Shown: piece after piece, positions 1-6,336 of the stretch
Layout of the letters: each line of letters opens with the position of its first letter
Position numbering within the stretch: the stretch's first letter is position 1
NCBI GenBank assembly: GCA_026990385.1
Contig: JALXDL010000069.1
Location: 1 to 18,470 of the forward strand
Direction of reading: 5' to 3'
From: DRKI01 sp011051875
Lineage (GTDB): Bacteria > Desulfobacterota > Desulfobulbia > Desulfobulbales > Desulfobulbaceae
DNA length: 18,470 nt
Made by a program: the position numbers and the translations under genes
The notes under the pieces: generated by a model
Database searches by the model: none
What the model was told of the DNA's origin: nothing
The model's input: the letters and a program-made list of their open reading frames with translations, nothing else

Positions 1-28
1 ACCTGGTCCCGGCTGCCCGGGACCAGGT
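1..28. repeat. 12-bp perfect inverted repeat inside hflX
   Basis: The first bases of the window form a perfect inverted repeat: a 12-base arm starting ACCTGGTCCC, a 4-base spacer CTGC, and the reverse-complementary arm. It lies wholly inside the hflX reading frame, where it encodes LVPGSRDQ, and no T-run follows on the visible side. It could fold strongly in the mRNA. A chance consequence of GC-rich coding sequence is equally possible, and the window edge prevents a view of the other flank. Confidence 0.5.
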
Positions 29-434
29 GCGCCACGTGGAGCAGGTGCGGCAGGCCGTCGCTTATGGTCAGGACCCCCATCAGGTCCAGGCGCAGGCAGG
101 CCAGGTCCATGATGTCTTCGTCATTGAGACCACCGGAGCCGAGCACGGTATGGACGCAGCGCAGGCCGCGCAGCCTGCCGCCCGCGGTCCGCACCCCGGC
201 CAGGGCCGGGATGACGATCCGGTCGTGGTCGCCGACGATCACCGACTCCACCCTGCCCTGGCGGTGGATCAGCAGGCCGACCTGGCGGTTGAGTTCCGCC
301 GAGATGGCGGCCAGGCCCCGCGCCAGGTCCCGGCCGATGATCTCGGCCGGATCGATCTTCTTCCTGGCCAGCCGTTCCAGGGCCCGCAACTGGCGGGTCT
401 TGAGGCCGGCCCTGTTGCCGGTGACCGCAGCTAT
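1..434 (-). CDS. hflX: GTPase HflX, N-terminal part (cut by window edge; start anomalous)
   Basis: HflX is a ribosome-associated GTPase that splits stalled or stress-inactivated 70S ribosomes. Only the N-terminal HflX domain is visible. Translation of the minus strand gives GNRAGLKTRQLRALERL, then a stretch with QVGLLIHRQGRVESVIVG and RLRGLRCVHTVLG, and then NDEDIMDLACLRLDLMG, all typical of the long HflX form. The GTPase domain lies beyond position 1. The frame is open from 434 to 1 but has no ATG, GTG, TTG or CTG between the upstream in-frame stop and this conserved region. Position 434 is an ATA codon placed 7 nt after GGAGG. An ATG at 460 with a GGGAG ribosome site is out of frame by one base and runs into TAG after nine codons. 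Either one base is missing between 434 and 460, or initiation is non-canonical. The gene follows asnS closely on the same strand. Confidence 0.85.
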   Translation of the reverse strand, partial: MAAVTGNRAGLKTRQLRALERLARKKIDPAEIIGRDLARGLAAISAELNRQVGLLIHRQGRVESVIVGDHDRIVIPALAGVRTAGGRLRGLRCVHTVLGSGGLNDEDIMDLACLRLDLMGVLTISDGLPHLLHVAHLVPGSRDQ

Positions 435-480
435 GACCGTACCTCCCGCGGGCCGGCCATGGTCTTTTCTCTCCCGCTGC

Positions 481-1860
481 TCAGCATGGGGCGCTGCCCG
501 GAGTCCGGGGAAACGGAATCACGTCGCGGATATTGGCCATGCCGGTGACGAACTGGACCAGCCGCTCGAATCCCAGGCCGAATCCGGAATGGGGCGCCGA
601 GCCGAAACGGCGCAGGTCCAGGTACCAGCCATAGGATTCGAGATCAAGCCCGGCCTCTTCCATCTTCACCCGGAGCAGATCGTGGCGCTCCTCGCGCTGG
701 CTGCCGCCCACCAGCTCTCCCACGCCCGGCACCAGAATGTCCATGGCCGCCACGGTGCGGCCGTCATCGTTGCCGCGCATGTAGAACGGCTTGATCTGCC
801 CGGGATAATCGGTGACGATCACCGGACCGCGGGTGATCTCCTCGCACAGAAACCGTTCATGTTCGGCCTGCAGGTCCATGCCCCAAGTGACAGGACAGGT
901 GAATTCACGGCCCGACTCCTGCAGCGCCTGTACGGCGGCGGTATAGCTCATGCGGGCAAAGGCGCGCTCCTGCACCGCCTCGAGCCGGCGCCGTAACCCC
1001 CTGGCCACGAAACGGTCAAAAAGATCGATCTCGGGGGCACACTCGGCAAGGGTCGTGCCTGCCAACTCCCGGACCAACTCTTCGGCCAGGTCCATGGCCC
1101 CAGCCAGGTCACAGAAGGCCATCTCCGGCTCCACCATCCAGAACTCGGCCAGGTGACGGCTGGTATTGGAATTCTCGGCCCGGAAGGTGGGGCCGAAGGT
1201 GTAGACCCGGCCCAGGGCCATGGCATAGATCTCGGCCTGCAACTGGCCGCTCACCGTCAGCCCTGCCCGGCGGCCGAAGAAATCCGAGGCAAAGGGATCA
1301 GGACCACCAAGCTGGTCCGGTTCCAGGGACGTGACCGTGAAGATCTCGCCGGCACCCTCGCAGTCCGACGTGGTGATCAGGGGGGTGTGGACCAGGAAAA
1401 AGTCCCGCTGCCGGAAAAAGGCGTGGATGGCGAAGCTCAGGGTACTGCGGACCCTGGCCACCGCGGCCAGGGCATTGGTCCGCGGCCGCAGGTGGGGAAT
1501 GGTGCGAAGGAACCCGAAGCTGTGGCGTTTCTTCTGCAGGGGATAGGCGGCCGGATCGGCGGCCCCGAGGATCTTGACCCCGCTGGCCCGCAGCTCCACC
1601 TCCTGCCCCTTGGCCGGCGACCGAACCAGGATGCCGCGACAGCGGACAGCGCAGCCGGTGGTCAGCTGTTTCACCATCCGGTCATAACCGGGAAGGTCCC
1701 GTTCAAGAACAACCTGCAGGCAGGCCAGTGCGGAACCGTCGCTGACGGCAAGAAAGGAAAGGCCGCCGGAATCACGCCTGGTCCGGACCCAGCCATGCAC
1801 CTCCAGTTCACGGTCCACGGGTTTGTCGGCAAGGATTGCCCTGATCGTCAGCCCGTTCAT
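481..1860 (-). CDS. asnS: asparaginyl-tRNA synthetase
   Basis: This class IIb aminoacyl-tRNA synthetase charges tRNA-Asn with asparagine in the cytoplasm. The 459-residue length is normal for bacterial AsnRS. An N-terminal OB-fold anticodon-binding domain (about residues 1-110, with EVHGWVRTRRDSGGLSFLAV) is followed by the catalytic core. Class II motif 2 is visible around GPTFRAENSNTSRHLAEF. Motif 3 lies near the end at GFGLGFERLVQFVTGM, followed by the characteristic IRDVIPFPRTPG tail. The segment GELVGGSQREERHDLL also fits AsnRS. The ATG at 1860 is preferred because AGGAG lies 5 nt upstream; a GTG at 1863 sits too close to it. The start overlaps the DUF89 stop (TGATG), which suggests translational coupling. 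The presence of asnS implies direct Asn-tRNA formation, though an amidotransferase route could coexist. Confidence 0.98.
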   Translation of the reverse strand: MNGLTIRAILADKPVDRELEVHGWVRTRRDSGGLSFLAVSDGSALACLQVVLERDLPGYDRMVKQLTTGCAVRCRGILVRSPAKGQEVELRASGVKILGAADPAAYPLQKKRHSFGFLRTIPHLRPRTNALAAVARVRSTLSFAIHAFFRQRDFFLVHTPLITTSDCEGAGEIFTVTSLEPDQLGGPDPFASDFFGRRAGLTVSGQLQAEIYAMALGRVYTFGPTFRAENSNTSRHLAEFWMVEPEMAFCDLAGAMDLAEELVRELAGTTLAECAPEIDLFDRFVARGLRRRLEAVQERAFARMSYTAAVQALQESGREFTCPVTWGMDLQAEHERFLCEEITRGPVIVTDYPGQIKPFYMRGNDDGRTVAAMDILVPGVGELVGGSQREERHDLLRVKMEEAGLDLESYGWYLDLRRFGSAPHSGFGLGFERLVQFVTGMANIRDVIPFPRTPGSAPC

Positions 1861-2750
1861 CACAGCTCCTGTCGAATCAGTACCATCTCACCCCTGCCCT
1901 CCAGCTGTTCCGCCGGTCCTCCCTTGCTCCTGCGGATGTGGCGGGCCACAGGGCTGCACTTGACAGTGAAGAGAAAAAAGATCGGCGCCCGCACGTCGGA
2001 CAAGGTCTCGTAATTCCCCATGCCCTTGCTGATAATCATGTCAGCGGCCCGGAAATATTCCAGAAATTCCGGGCTGCAGTCGGCAAGGGGCGTGCCCGGA
2101 CAGTCGGTACCGTTGCCGATAACGGAACAGATGTCGGTCAGACCGCAATACCGGGCATCCTCCATGGTGGCATCGTTGATGATCGCCCTGCCCCGCACGG
2201 CCAGGGTCACCCGGCAGCCGAGCCGCTGCAGCTCCCGGACCAGGAGACCGTCAAAGACGATCTCACCGCAGTTGTCGGCCAGGTAGAGGACCTGCGGCCG
2301 ACGGCCCGGGCTCACGGCTGCGCGGAAGGCGCCATACTCGTCGAACACGAAATCCTGCTTGCTGCAGCCGGCCATGGTCCGGGCGGCATCAAACTCGTGC
2401 TGGGCCGCGTAATCGATGATGTTGGCGCAGATGGCGAACCGGACCGCGGCCAGCAGCGGATCGTCGGCTGTCTCTATCCGGGCCCGGACCTGATCGCGCA
2501 GGCCCAGGGCGAAGTCGTTGCTCTGCCGCTTGAGATCGGCAAAGGGGTCCGGCCGGCCGGTCAGCTCCGCGATCATCCGGTAGAGGGCAACCGCGTTCTC
2601 CGGCGGGGTCCGGGCGAAATCGACCCGGGAGAGCAGCCGGCCGGCCTCTTCCACCACCCGCCGCTGGAGAGACTCGCTGCTGCAGCTCAGCCTGGCCGCG
2701 GACAGGGCCTGGCGCATGAAGCAGACCAGGCAGTCAAGGGTTGTCTGCAT
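1860..2750 (-). CDS. DUF89 (ARMT1-like) metal-dependent phosphatase family protein
   Basis: This 296-residue protein belongs to the DUF89/ARMT1-like family. Characterised eukaryotic and plant members are metal-dependent phosphatases acting on damaged or unwanted sugar phosphates; the substrate here is unknown. Family signatures are all present: LYLADNCGEIVFDGLL (D159, N160), GRAIINDATMEDAR (N192, D193) and DMIISKGMGNYETL, which together supply the metal and phosphate site. The N-terminus carries CLVC (C7, C10), a Cys pair common in the prokaryotic AF1104-like branch and possibly a second metal site. I chose ATG 2750 because the family begins with such a CxxC segment. The longer open frame back to 2957 only overlaps the upstream thiolase gene and gives unlikely sequence. 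The gene overlaps the end of the TtcA-like gene by 17 nt and touches asnS, so it sits inside the minus-strand string. Confidence 0.9.
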   Translation of the reverse strand: MQTTLDCLVCFMRQALSAARLSCSSESLQRRVVEEAGRLLSRVDFARTPPENAVALYRMIAELTGRPDPFADLKRQSNDFALGLRDQVRARIETADDPLLAAVRFAICANIIDYAAQHEFDAARTMAGCSKQDFVFDEYGAFRAAVSPGRRPQVLYLADNCGEIVFDGLLVRELQRLGCRVTLAVRGRAIINDATMEDARYCGLTDICSVIGNGTDCPGTPLADCSPEFLEYFRAADMIISKGMGNYETLSDVRAPIFFLFTVKCSPVARHIRRSKGGPAEQLEGRGEMVLIRQEL

Positions 2751-3519
2751 GATGTTCCACCGGTCCGAGCAGGTACTCGGTCCTGACATTGCCAAGCGCG
2801 GCAAAGATATGTTGTTTGGCGCCCGGTATGCGGGCATAGATCTCCCGGAGCATCTCGTGCACCTCGCTGCGCCTTGTCTGGCCGGACAGGGGACAGCGGG
2901 TCCGGACCGGGACAAGACCAAGGCGGCGGCAGATGGCCTCCACCTCTGTCTTGTCAAGATAGCTGAATGGCCTGATCACTGCCAGGCGGCCGGAAAAAAG
3001 CTTCTGACAGGGACGCATGGTGGAGATATTGCCGGCGCAGGTGAGGTTGAGAAAAAAGGTCTCGATGATGTCGTCACGGTGATGGCCCAGGGCCAGCCGG
3101 TTGAAGCCGTGGTCACGGGCGAACCGGAAGAGCTGGTTGCGCCGGCTGCGCGAGCAGCGGAAACAGACATCACGGCTCTCCCCTGCCGCCTCCGGGGGCG
3201 GCTGCCAGGAGGCAGGCAGGACGCGGACAGGAATAGCGGCCCGTTCCATGATCCCGATGATCTCCCGGGCAGCGGCGCCGGGCCGCCCGCCGCACGGCTC
3301 CATGTCCACGTGCACGGCCTGCAGGTCGTAGTCGATGGGTGCCTTGCGCCGCCAGTGGGACAGGACCCAGGCCAGGGCCAGGGAATCGGCTCCGCCGGAA
3401 ACGGCGACCAGGACCCGGTCGCCATGGGCCAGCATGCCGTAGGTGTGCATGGCCCGGCCGATACGGCGGTTGATCTCCGCCGGAAGGACCTGCTGCTTCA
3501 CCACCGGCAACCGGATCAC
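2734..3519 (-). CDS. ttcA: TtcA-like PP-loop tRNA sulfurtransferase
   Basis: This is a 261-residue N-type ATP pyrophosphatase of the TtcA/TilS superfamily. It has a PP-loop SGGADS at residues 41-46, a CFRC pair (C119, C122), the helix motif LALGHHRDDIIETFFLN, and a further cysteine in TRCPLSG (C209). Two cysteines in CxxC plus one downstream match the three [4Fe-4S] ligands of TtcA, which makes 2-thiocytidine at position 32 of tRNA by adenylation and sulfur transfer. The protein is shorter than enterobacterial TtcA and the PP-loop has Ala where TtcA usually has Lys (SGGKDS), so another thiolated position or nucleotide is possible. The start is GTG 3519, overlapping the TGA of the upstream lipoprotein gene, with AGGGG just before it. 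Family assignment is firm; exact substrate is inferred. Confidence 0.88.
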   Translation of the reverse strand: MIRLPVVKQQVLPAEINRRIGRAMHTYGMLAHGDRVLVAVSGGADSLALAWVLSHWRRKAPIDYDLQAVHVDMEPCGGRPGAAAREIIGIMERAAIPVRVLPASWQPPPEAAGESRDVCFRCSRSRRNQLFRFARDHGFNRLALGHHRDDIIETFFLNLTCAGNISTMRPCQKLFSGRLAVIRPFSYLDKTEVEAICRRLGLVPVRTRCPLSGQTRRSEVHEMLREIYARIPGAKQHIFAALGNVRTEYLLGPVEHHADNP

Positions 3520-4163
3520 TCACCCCTGAGGTAGGAACACTGGTCGAACTTGTCGCGGAGTCCCTCGCGCAGGAGCTCCTCGGCCGTGACCCAGGTGAAG
3601 CCGCGCTCACTGGCCTTTCTCAGGTTGTACAGGTTTTCCAGCACCGACTTCTGGACCTCGTCGTAACGTCCCTGGCAAAGCACGCTGCCGCTGCCGGTCT
3701 CCACCAGCCGGTACTCGAAGGTCACCGAGGCAGGTTCCTTGGCCGTATACTTGCCGCCCACCCGTTCCGAGTACCGCCAGAGCGTGGTCTCCAGGACGGC
3801 ATTGCAGCCGGTCCGCTCGCCGATCGTCCGGGCCTGCTCGAGGAAATTTTCCGACAGGTTCCCTTCCTGTCCGTACAGCTGGCTGTCCGGGACAAACCGG
3901 ATATCCTTGCGCCCGGCCAGCTGTGCCTGCAGCAGCCTGTCCAGTACCTGGATTCCCTTGTCCAGCTTCCTGGCCTCGGCATAGGAAACGGTCTCGTCAT
4001 AGTTGACCACCGATATCGCCGGCAGCACGGCGATGCAGGTCACGGCCACAGCCGGTTCCTGCGGCTTGTCAGACTCCTGCGGCTTGGCGCCGCAGCCGGC
4101 CATGGTCAGCAGCAGGCAGGCGGCAAGAATCCATGCACCCTGAAATAGCTTCCTCACTCTCAT
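3516..4163 (-). CDS. small lipoprotein, CsgG/DUF4136-like layout, function unknown
   Basis: This is a 215-residue exported lipoprotein. The N-terminus has basic residues (MRVRKLF), a hydrophobic stretch and a lipobox MAGC with C24 as the predicted lipidated cysteine. The mature part begins with a Lys/Glu/Pro-rich linker. It then alternates strands and helices: CIAVLPAISVVNYDETV, an amphipathic helix, a VLETTLWRYSERVGG strand, then VTFEYRLVETGSGSVLCQG, ending with GFTWVTAEELLREGL. This order resembles CsgG/TolB-N-type or DUF4136-type lipoproteins, but I do not recognise a named family. AAGGAGG abuts the ATG at 4163 with no spacer, so the GTG at 4157 (6-nt spacing) may be the true start; the signal sequence survives either way. 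It lies 71 nt downstream of hisB and overlaps the ttcA-like gene by 4 nt. Its link to these cytoplasmic enzymes is unclear. Confidence 0.85.
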   Translation of the reverse strand: MRVRKLFQGAWILAACLLLTMAGCGAKPQESDKPQEPAVAVTCIAVLPAISVVNYDETVSYAEARKLDKGIQVLDRLLQAQLAGRKDIRFVPDSQLYGQEGNLSENFLEQARTIGERTGCNAVLETTLWRYSERVGGKYTAKEPASVTFEYRLVETGSGSVLCQGRYDEVQKSVLENLYNLRKASERGFTWVTAEELLREGLRDKFDQCSYLRGE

Positions 4164-4234
4164 CCTCCTTTTTGCAAAACAGCATCCGCCCGGGCGACGC
4201 GGCTGTCCCGTTCCCGCAGCTCTCCACCCTCCGG

Positions 4235-4837
4235 CTACAGCACACCCTTGGAAGACAGGTGCCCCACCAGTCCGGGCCGGATGGCGGCAGCCTGGGCCAG
4301 GGCCCGGCCCAGAGCCTTGAAGACCGCCTCGATGATGTGATGACTGTTGCCGCCGTGGAGCAGGTCCACGTGCAGGGTCAGGCCACCGTGCTGGGCCAGG
4401 GCTTGAAGAAATTCGCGGGCCAGGGCGGTGTCAAAGCTGCCCACCTTCTGATCCGGGATGGCCACCTGGTAGTGCAGCCACGGACGGTTGGATATATCGA
4501 CACAGACCCGGGCCAGTGCCTCGTCCATGGGGACATAGGCCAGGCCGTACCGGTTGATCCCGGCCTTGTCGTCCAGGGCCCGGGCCAGGGCCTGGCCGAG
4601 GCAGATGCCCAGGTCCTCCACGGTGTGATGATCATCCACCGCGGTATCTCCCTTGGCCCGGATCGTCAGGTCAAAGAAACCATGCACCGCGAACAGGGTC
4701 AACATGTGGTCCATGAATCCGACTCCGGTCACGATATCGGTCCGGCCGCTGCCGTCGAGTGCCAGGGTCAGGCCGATATCGGTCTCCCTGGTCCGGCGGA
4801 CGATCTCCGCACTCCGCCCTGCCTGGTTGGTCATCAT
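4235..4837 (-). CDS. hisB: imidazoleglycerol-phosphate dehydratase
   Basis: HisB catalyses the dehydration of imidazole-glycerol phosphate to imidazole-acetol phosphate in histidine synthesis. The 200-residue length is that of the monofunctional enzyme, with no histidinol-phosphatase fusion. Both duplicated metal-binding motifs are present: DDHHTVEDLG (H70, H71, E74) and GGNSHHIIEAVFK (H166, H167, E170). GVGFMDHMLTLFAVHG and the C-terminal SSKGVL ending are also characteristic. Two adjacent ATGs (4837 and 4834) are possible; the second is 5 nt from a weak GAG. The frame stays open upstream to 5206, but that extension covers the heptad repeat and the antisense of the tRNA and is not coding. 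No other his gene is near. hisB heads the minus-strand string, so it may share a transcript with the lipoprotein, ttcA-like, DUF89, asnS and hflX genes. Confidence 0.97.
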   Translation of the reverse strand: MMTNQAGRSAEIVRRTRETDIGLTLALDGSGRTDIVTGVGFMDHMLTLFAVHGFFDLTIRAKGDTAVDDHHTVEDLGICLGQALARALDDKAGINRYGLAYVPMDEALARVCVDISNRPWLHYQVAIPDQKVGSFDTALAREFLQALAQHGGLTLHVDLLHGGNSHHIIEAVFKALGRALAQAAAIRPGLVGHLSSKGVL

Positions 4838-4853
4838 ATCTCGTTTGGTTCGA

Positions 4854-4916
4854 TTCTCGGGTTCGGGGTTCCGGGTATCAGGTTCCGGGTTCCGGGTGCA
4901 AGGCTCCGGGATCCGG
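4854..4916. repeat. heptanucleotide tandem repeat in hisB leader
   Basis: Nine consecutive 7-base units with consensus GTTCCGG (plus strand) run from 4854 to 4916. Three are exact (4868, 4882, 4889). Four are one or two changes away (GTTCGGG, GCTCCGG, GATCCGG, TTCTCGG). Two are diverged but keep the register (GTATCAG, GTGCAAG). The array ends 17 nt upstream of the hisB start and falls inside its predicted 5' leader. It does not look coding. The 7-nt period is not a multiple of three, so length changes would not preserve any frame. Confidence 0.85.
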
Positions 4917-4967
4917 GAAACGTGCGTCCACCGGAATCCACGAGTCACAACAGCACCCGGCCGGCCT

Positions 4968-4996
4968 ATACTATTCCGCTTGCCGGCTGTTGGCAA
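4968..4996 (-). promoter_or_regulatory. predicted sigma-70 promoter for hisB and genes downstream
   Basis: On the minus strand TTGCCA (4991-4996) and TAGTAT (4968-4973) are separated by 17 nt, matching the sigma-70 hexamers at 5/6 and 4/6. This would start transcription near 4961 and give a leader of roughly 125 nt that contains the heptad repeat. It is the best candidate between the tRNA gene and hisB. Prediction only. Confidence 0.5.
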
Positions 4997-5061
4997 CTGT
5001 TCTTCACTCCGGCTCCTTTTTTTGCCCTCTCTTTTTTCACCATTCACCGTGGAATTTTTTA

Positions 5062-5091
5062 TTGACACAATGAAAAAAATCCTGGTATAGT
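5062..5091 (+). promoter_or_regulatory. sigma-70 promoter of the tRNA-Gly gene
   Basis: A perfect -35 TTGACA (5062-5067) is followed after 18 nt by TATAGT (5086-5091), with TGG directly before it forming an extended -10. Transcription would begin about 20 nt before the tRNA. The surroundings are locally AT-rich, unlike the neighbouring coding sequence. Confidence 0.8.
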
Positions 5092-5119
5092 CTGCGGCTG
5101 TTTGAGGTAATAGCAACGA

Positions 5120-5194
<75 letters not shown>

Positions 5195-5204
5195 CAGACC
5201 TTTC

Positions 5205-5234
5205 AAGGTTCGAACACAGTTCGAACCTTTTTTT
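5205..5234 (+). terminator. intrinsic terminator of tRNA-Gly
   Basis: A perfect 11-bp stem AAGGTTCGAAC / GTTCGAACCTT (5205-5215, 5219-5229) with a 3-nt loop ACA runs directly into seven T residues (5228-5234). It starts 10 nt after the CCA end of the tRNA. Both arms contain TTCGAA, which also occurs in the T-loop of the tRNA just upstream. Confidence 0.93.
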
Positions 5235-5325
5235 GTTAATCCGCGGGACCGCCAGGATCAGTCCGGCAGTGCACACGACGTGATGTCCTGATTCTCGGCT
5301 ACATCTTTTTTTTGAGGCGCATGGA

Positions 5326-5754
5326 ATGAAAACGTATTACACGCCGGTTAAAGAGATTGAACGGAAGTGGTATGTCGTCAATGCCGACGGCAAGGTACTC
5401 GGACGGATTGCCACCGAGATCGCCCGCAGACTGCGTGGCAAGCACAAGCCCACTTTCTGCAACTTCCAGGATAACGGCGACTTCATCATCGTCATCAATG
5501 CCGACAAGGTGCACCTGACCGGCAACAAGTGGGATAAAAAGATCTACTACCGCCACAGCGGATACATGGGCGGTATCAAGTCCCAGACCGCCAAGGAGGT
5601 CCTGGCCAAGAAGCCCGAGGAGCTGATCCGCATGGCCGTCAAGGGTATGCTGCCCAAGAACAAGCTCGGACGGGCCCAGCTCAAGAAGCTGAAGATCTAT
5701 GCCGGAGCCGAGCATCCCCACCAGGCCCAGCAGCCTGAAACCCTGGATATCTAA
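5326..5754 (+). CDS. rplM: 50S ribosomal protein L13
   Basis: Ribosomal protein uL13 of the large subunit, an early-assembling 23S rRNA-binding protein. The 142-residue length is standard. Characteristic stretches are ERKWYVVNADGKVLGRIATE near the N-terminus, GDFIIVINADKVHLTGNKW, YYRHSGYMGG, the segment AVKGMLPKNKLGR and the C-terminal YAGAEHPHQAQQP. The ATG at 5326 is supported by GAGG 8 nt upstream. It is followed by rpsI after 15 nt, the usual L13-S9 operon. No convincing promoter was found between the tRNA terminator and this start, although one must lie in that stretch of about 90 nt or transcription must read through. Confidence 0.98.
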   Translation: MKTYYTPVKEIERKWYVVNADGKVLGRIATEIARRLRGKHKPTFCNFQDNGDFIIVINADKVHLTGNKWDKKIYYRHSGYMGGIKSQTAKEVLAKKPEELIRMAVKGMLPKNKLGRAQLKKLKIYAGAEHPHQAQQPETLDI

Positions 5755-5769
5755 CGGAGTACACGTCCC

Positions 5770-6159
5770 ATGGCGCAGGAAATCTATGCTACCGGTAAAC
5801 GGAAAACAGCCATTGCCAGAGTCTGGATCACCCCGGGCACCGGCAAGATGACCATCAACAGGCAGTCACTGGACGCCTACTTCGGCAACATATTCTTTGA
5901 ACCGAAGATCAGCAAGCCCTTTGCCGTCACCGAGACCACGGACAAGATCGACGTCAAGGCCACCATCAAGGGCGGCGGCAAATCCGCCCAGGTCGATGCC
6001 CTGGTACACGGCATCTCCAAGGCGCTGCAGGAGATGAACCCGGACCTGCGTATCCCCCTGAAGAAGGCGGGCCTGCTGACCCGGGACGCCAGGATCAAGG
6101 AGCGGAAAAAATACGGTCAGCGCGGGGCCCGCGCCCGTTTCCAGTTCTCCAAGCGTTGA
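5770..6159 (+). CDS. rpsI: 30S ribosomal protein S9
   Basis: Ribosomal protein uS9 of the small subunit; its basic C-terminal tail reaches the P-site tRNA. At 129 residues it is full length. It begins with the family pattern YATGKRKTAIARVWITPGTG, contains KGGGKSAQVDALVHGISKAL, and ends in the conserved tail KYGQRGARARFQFSKR. A GGAG lies 10 nt before the ATG, in the short spacer after rplM, so the two are cotranscribed. A strong intrinsic terminator follows at 6214-6250, separating the ribosomal pair from argC. Confidence 0.98.
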   Translation: MAQEIYATGKRKTAIARVWITPGTGKMTINRQSLDAYFGNIFFEPKISKPFAVTETTDKIDVKATIKGGGKSAQVDALVHGISKALQEMNPDLRIPLKKAGLLTRDARIKERKKYGQRGARARFQFSKR

Positions 6160-6213
6160 TCGGGCCAACCGCTTTCCCGGCTCTATTTCCGGTCCCGGCA
6201 TGACGGACCAGGA

Positions 6214-6250
6214 GGGGATAACGATCAGGTTCGTTATTCCCTTTTTTTTT
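6214..6250 (+). terminator. intrinsic terminator of rplM-rpsI
   Basis: GGGGATAACGA (6214-6224) pairs with TCGTTATTCCC (6231-6241) over 11 positions with a single G-U wobble, around a 6-nt loop TCAGGT. A run of nine T residues (6242-6250) follows directly. It lies 55 nt after the rpsI stop, in the expected place. Confidence 0.93.
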
Positions 6251-6336
6251 ATCGCAGGCTGGGCGTTTCACCCACCAGGTTCATGCTTGCCGCCGCGGCA
6301 GCCGTACGGCCAGCAGCCACAACCAAGGACAATCCC

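Noticed and set aside
27..996. Plus-strand open frames over hflX and the end of asnS
   Set aside because: They lie antisense to the conserved HflX and AsnRS sequences and have no recognisable features.
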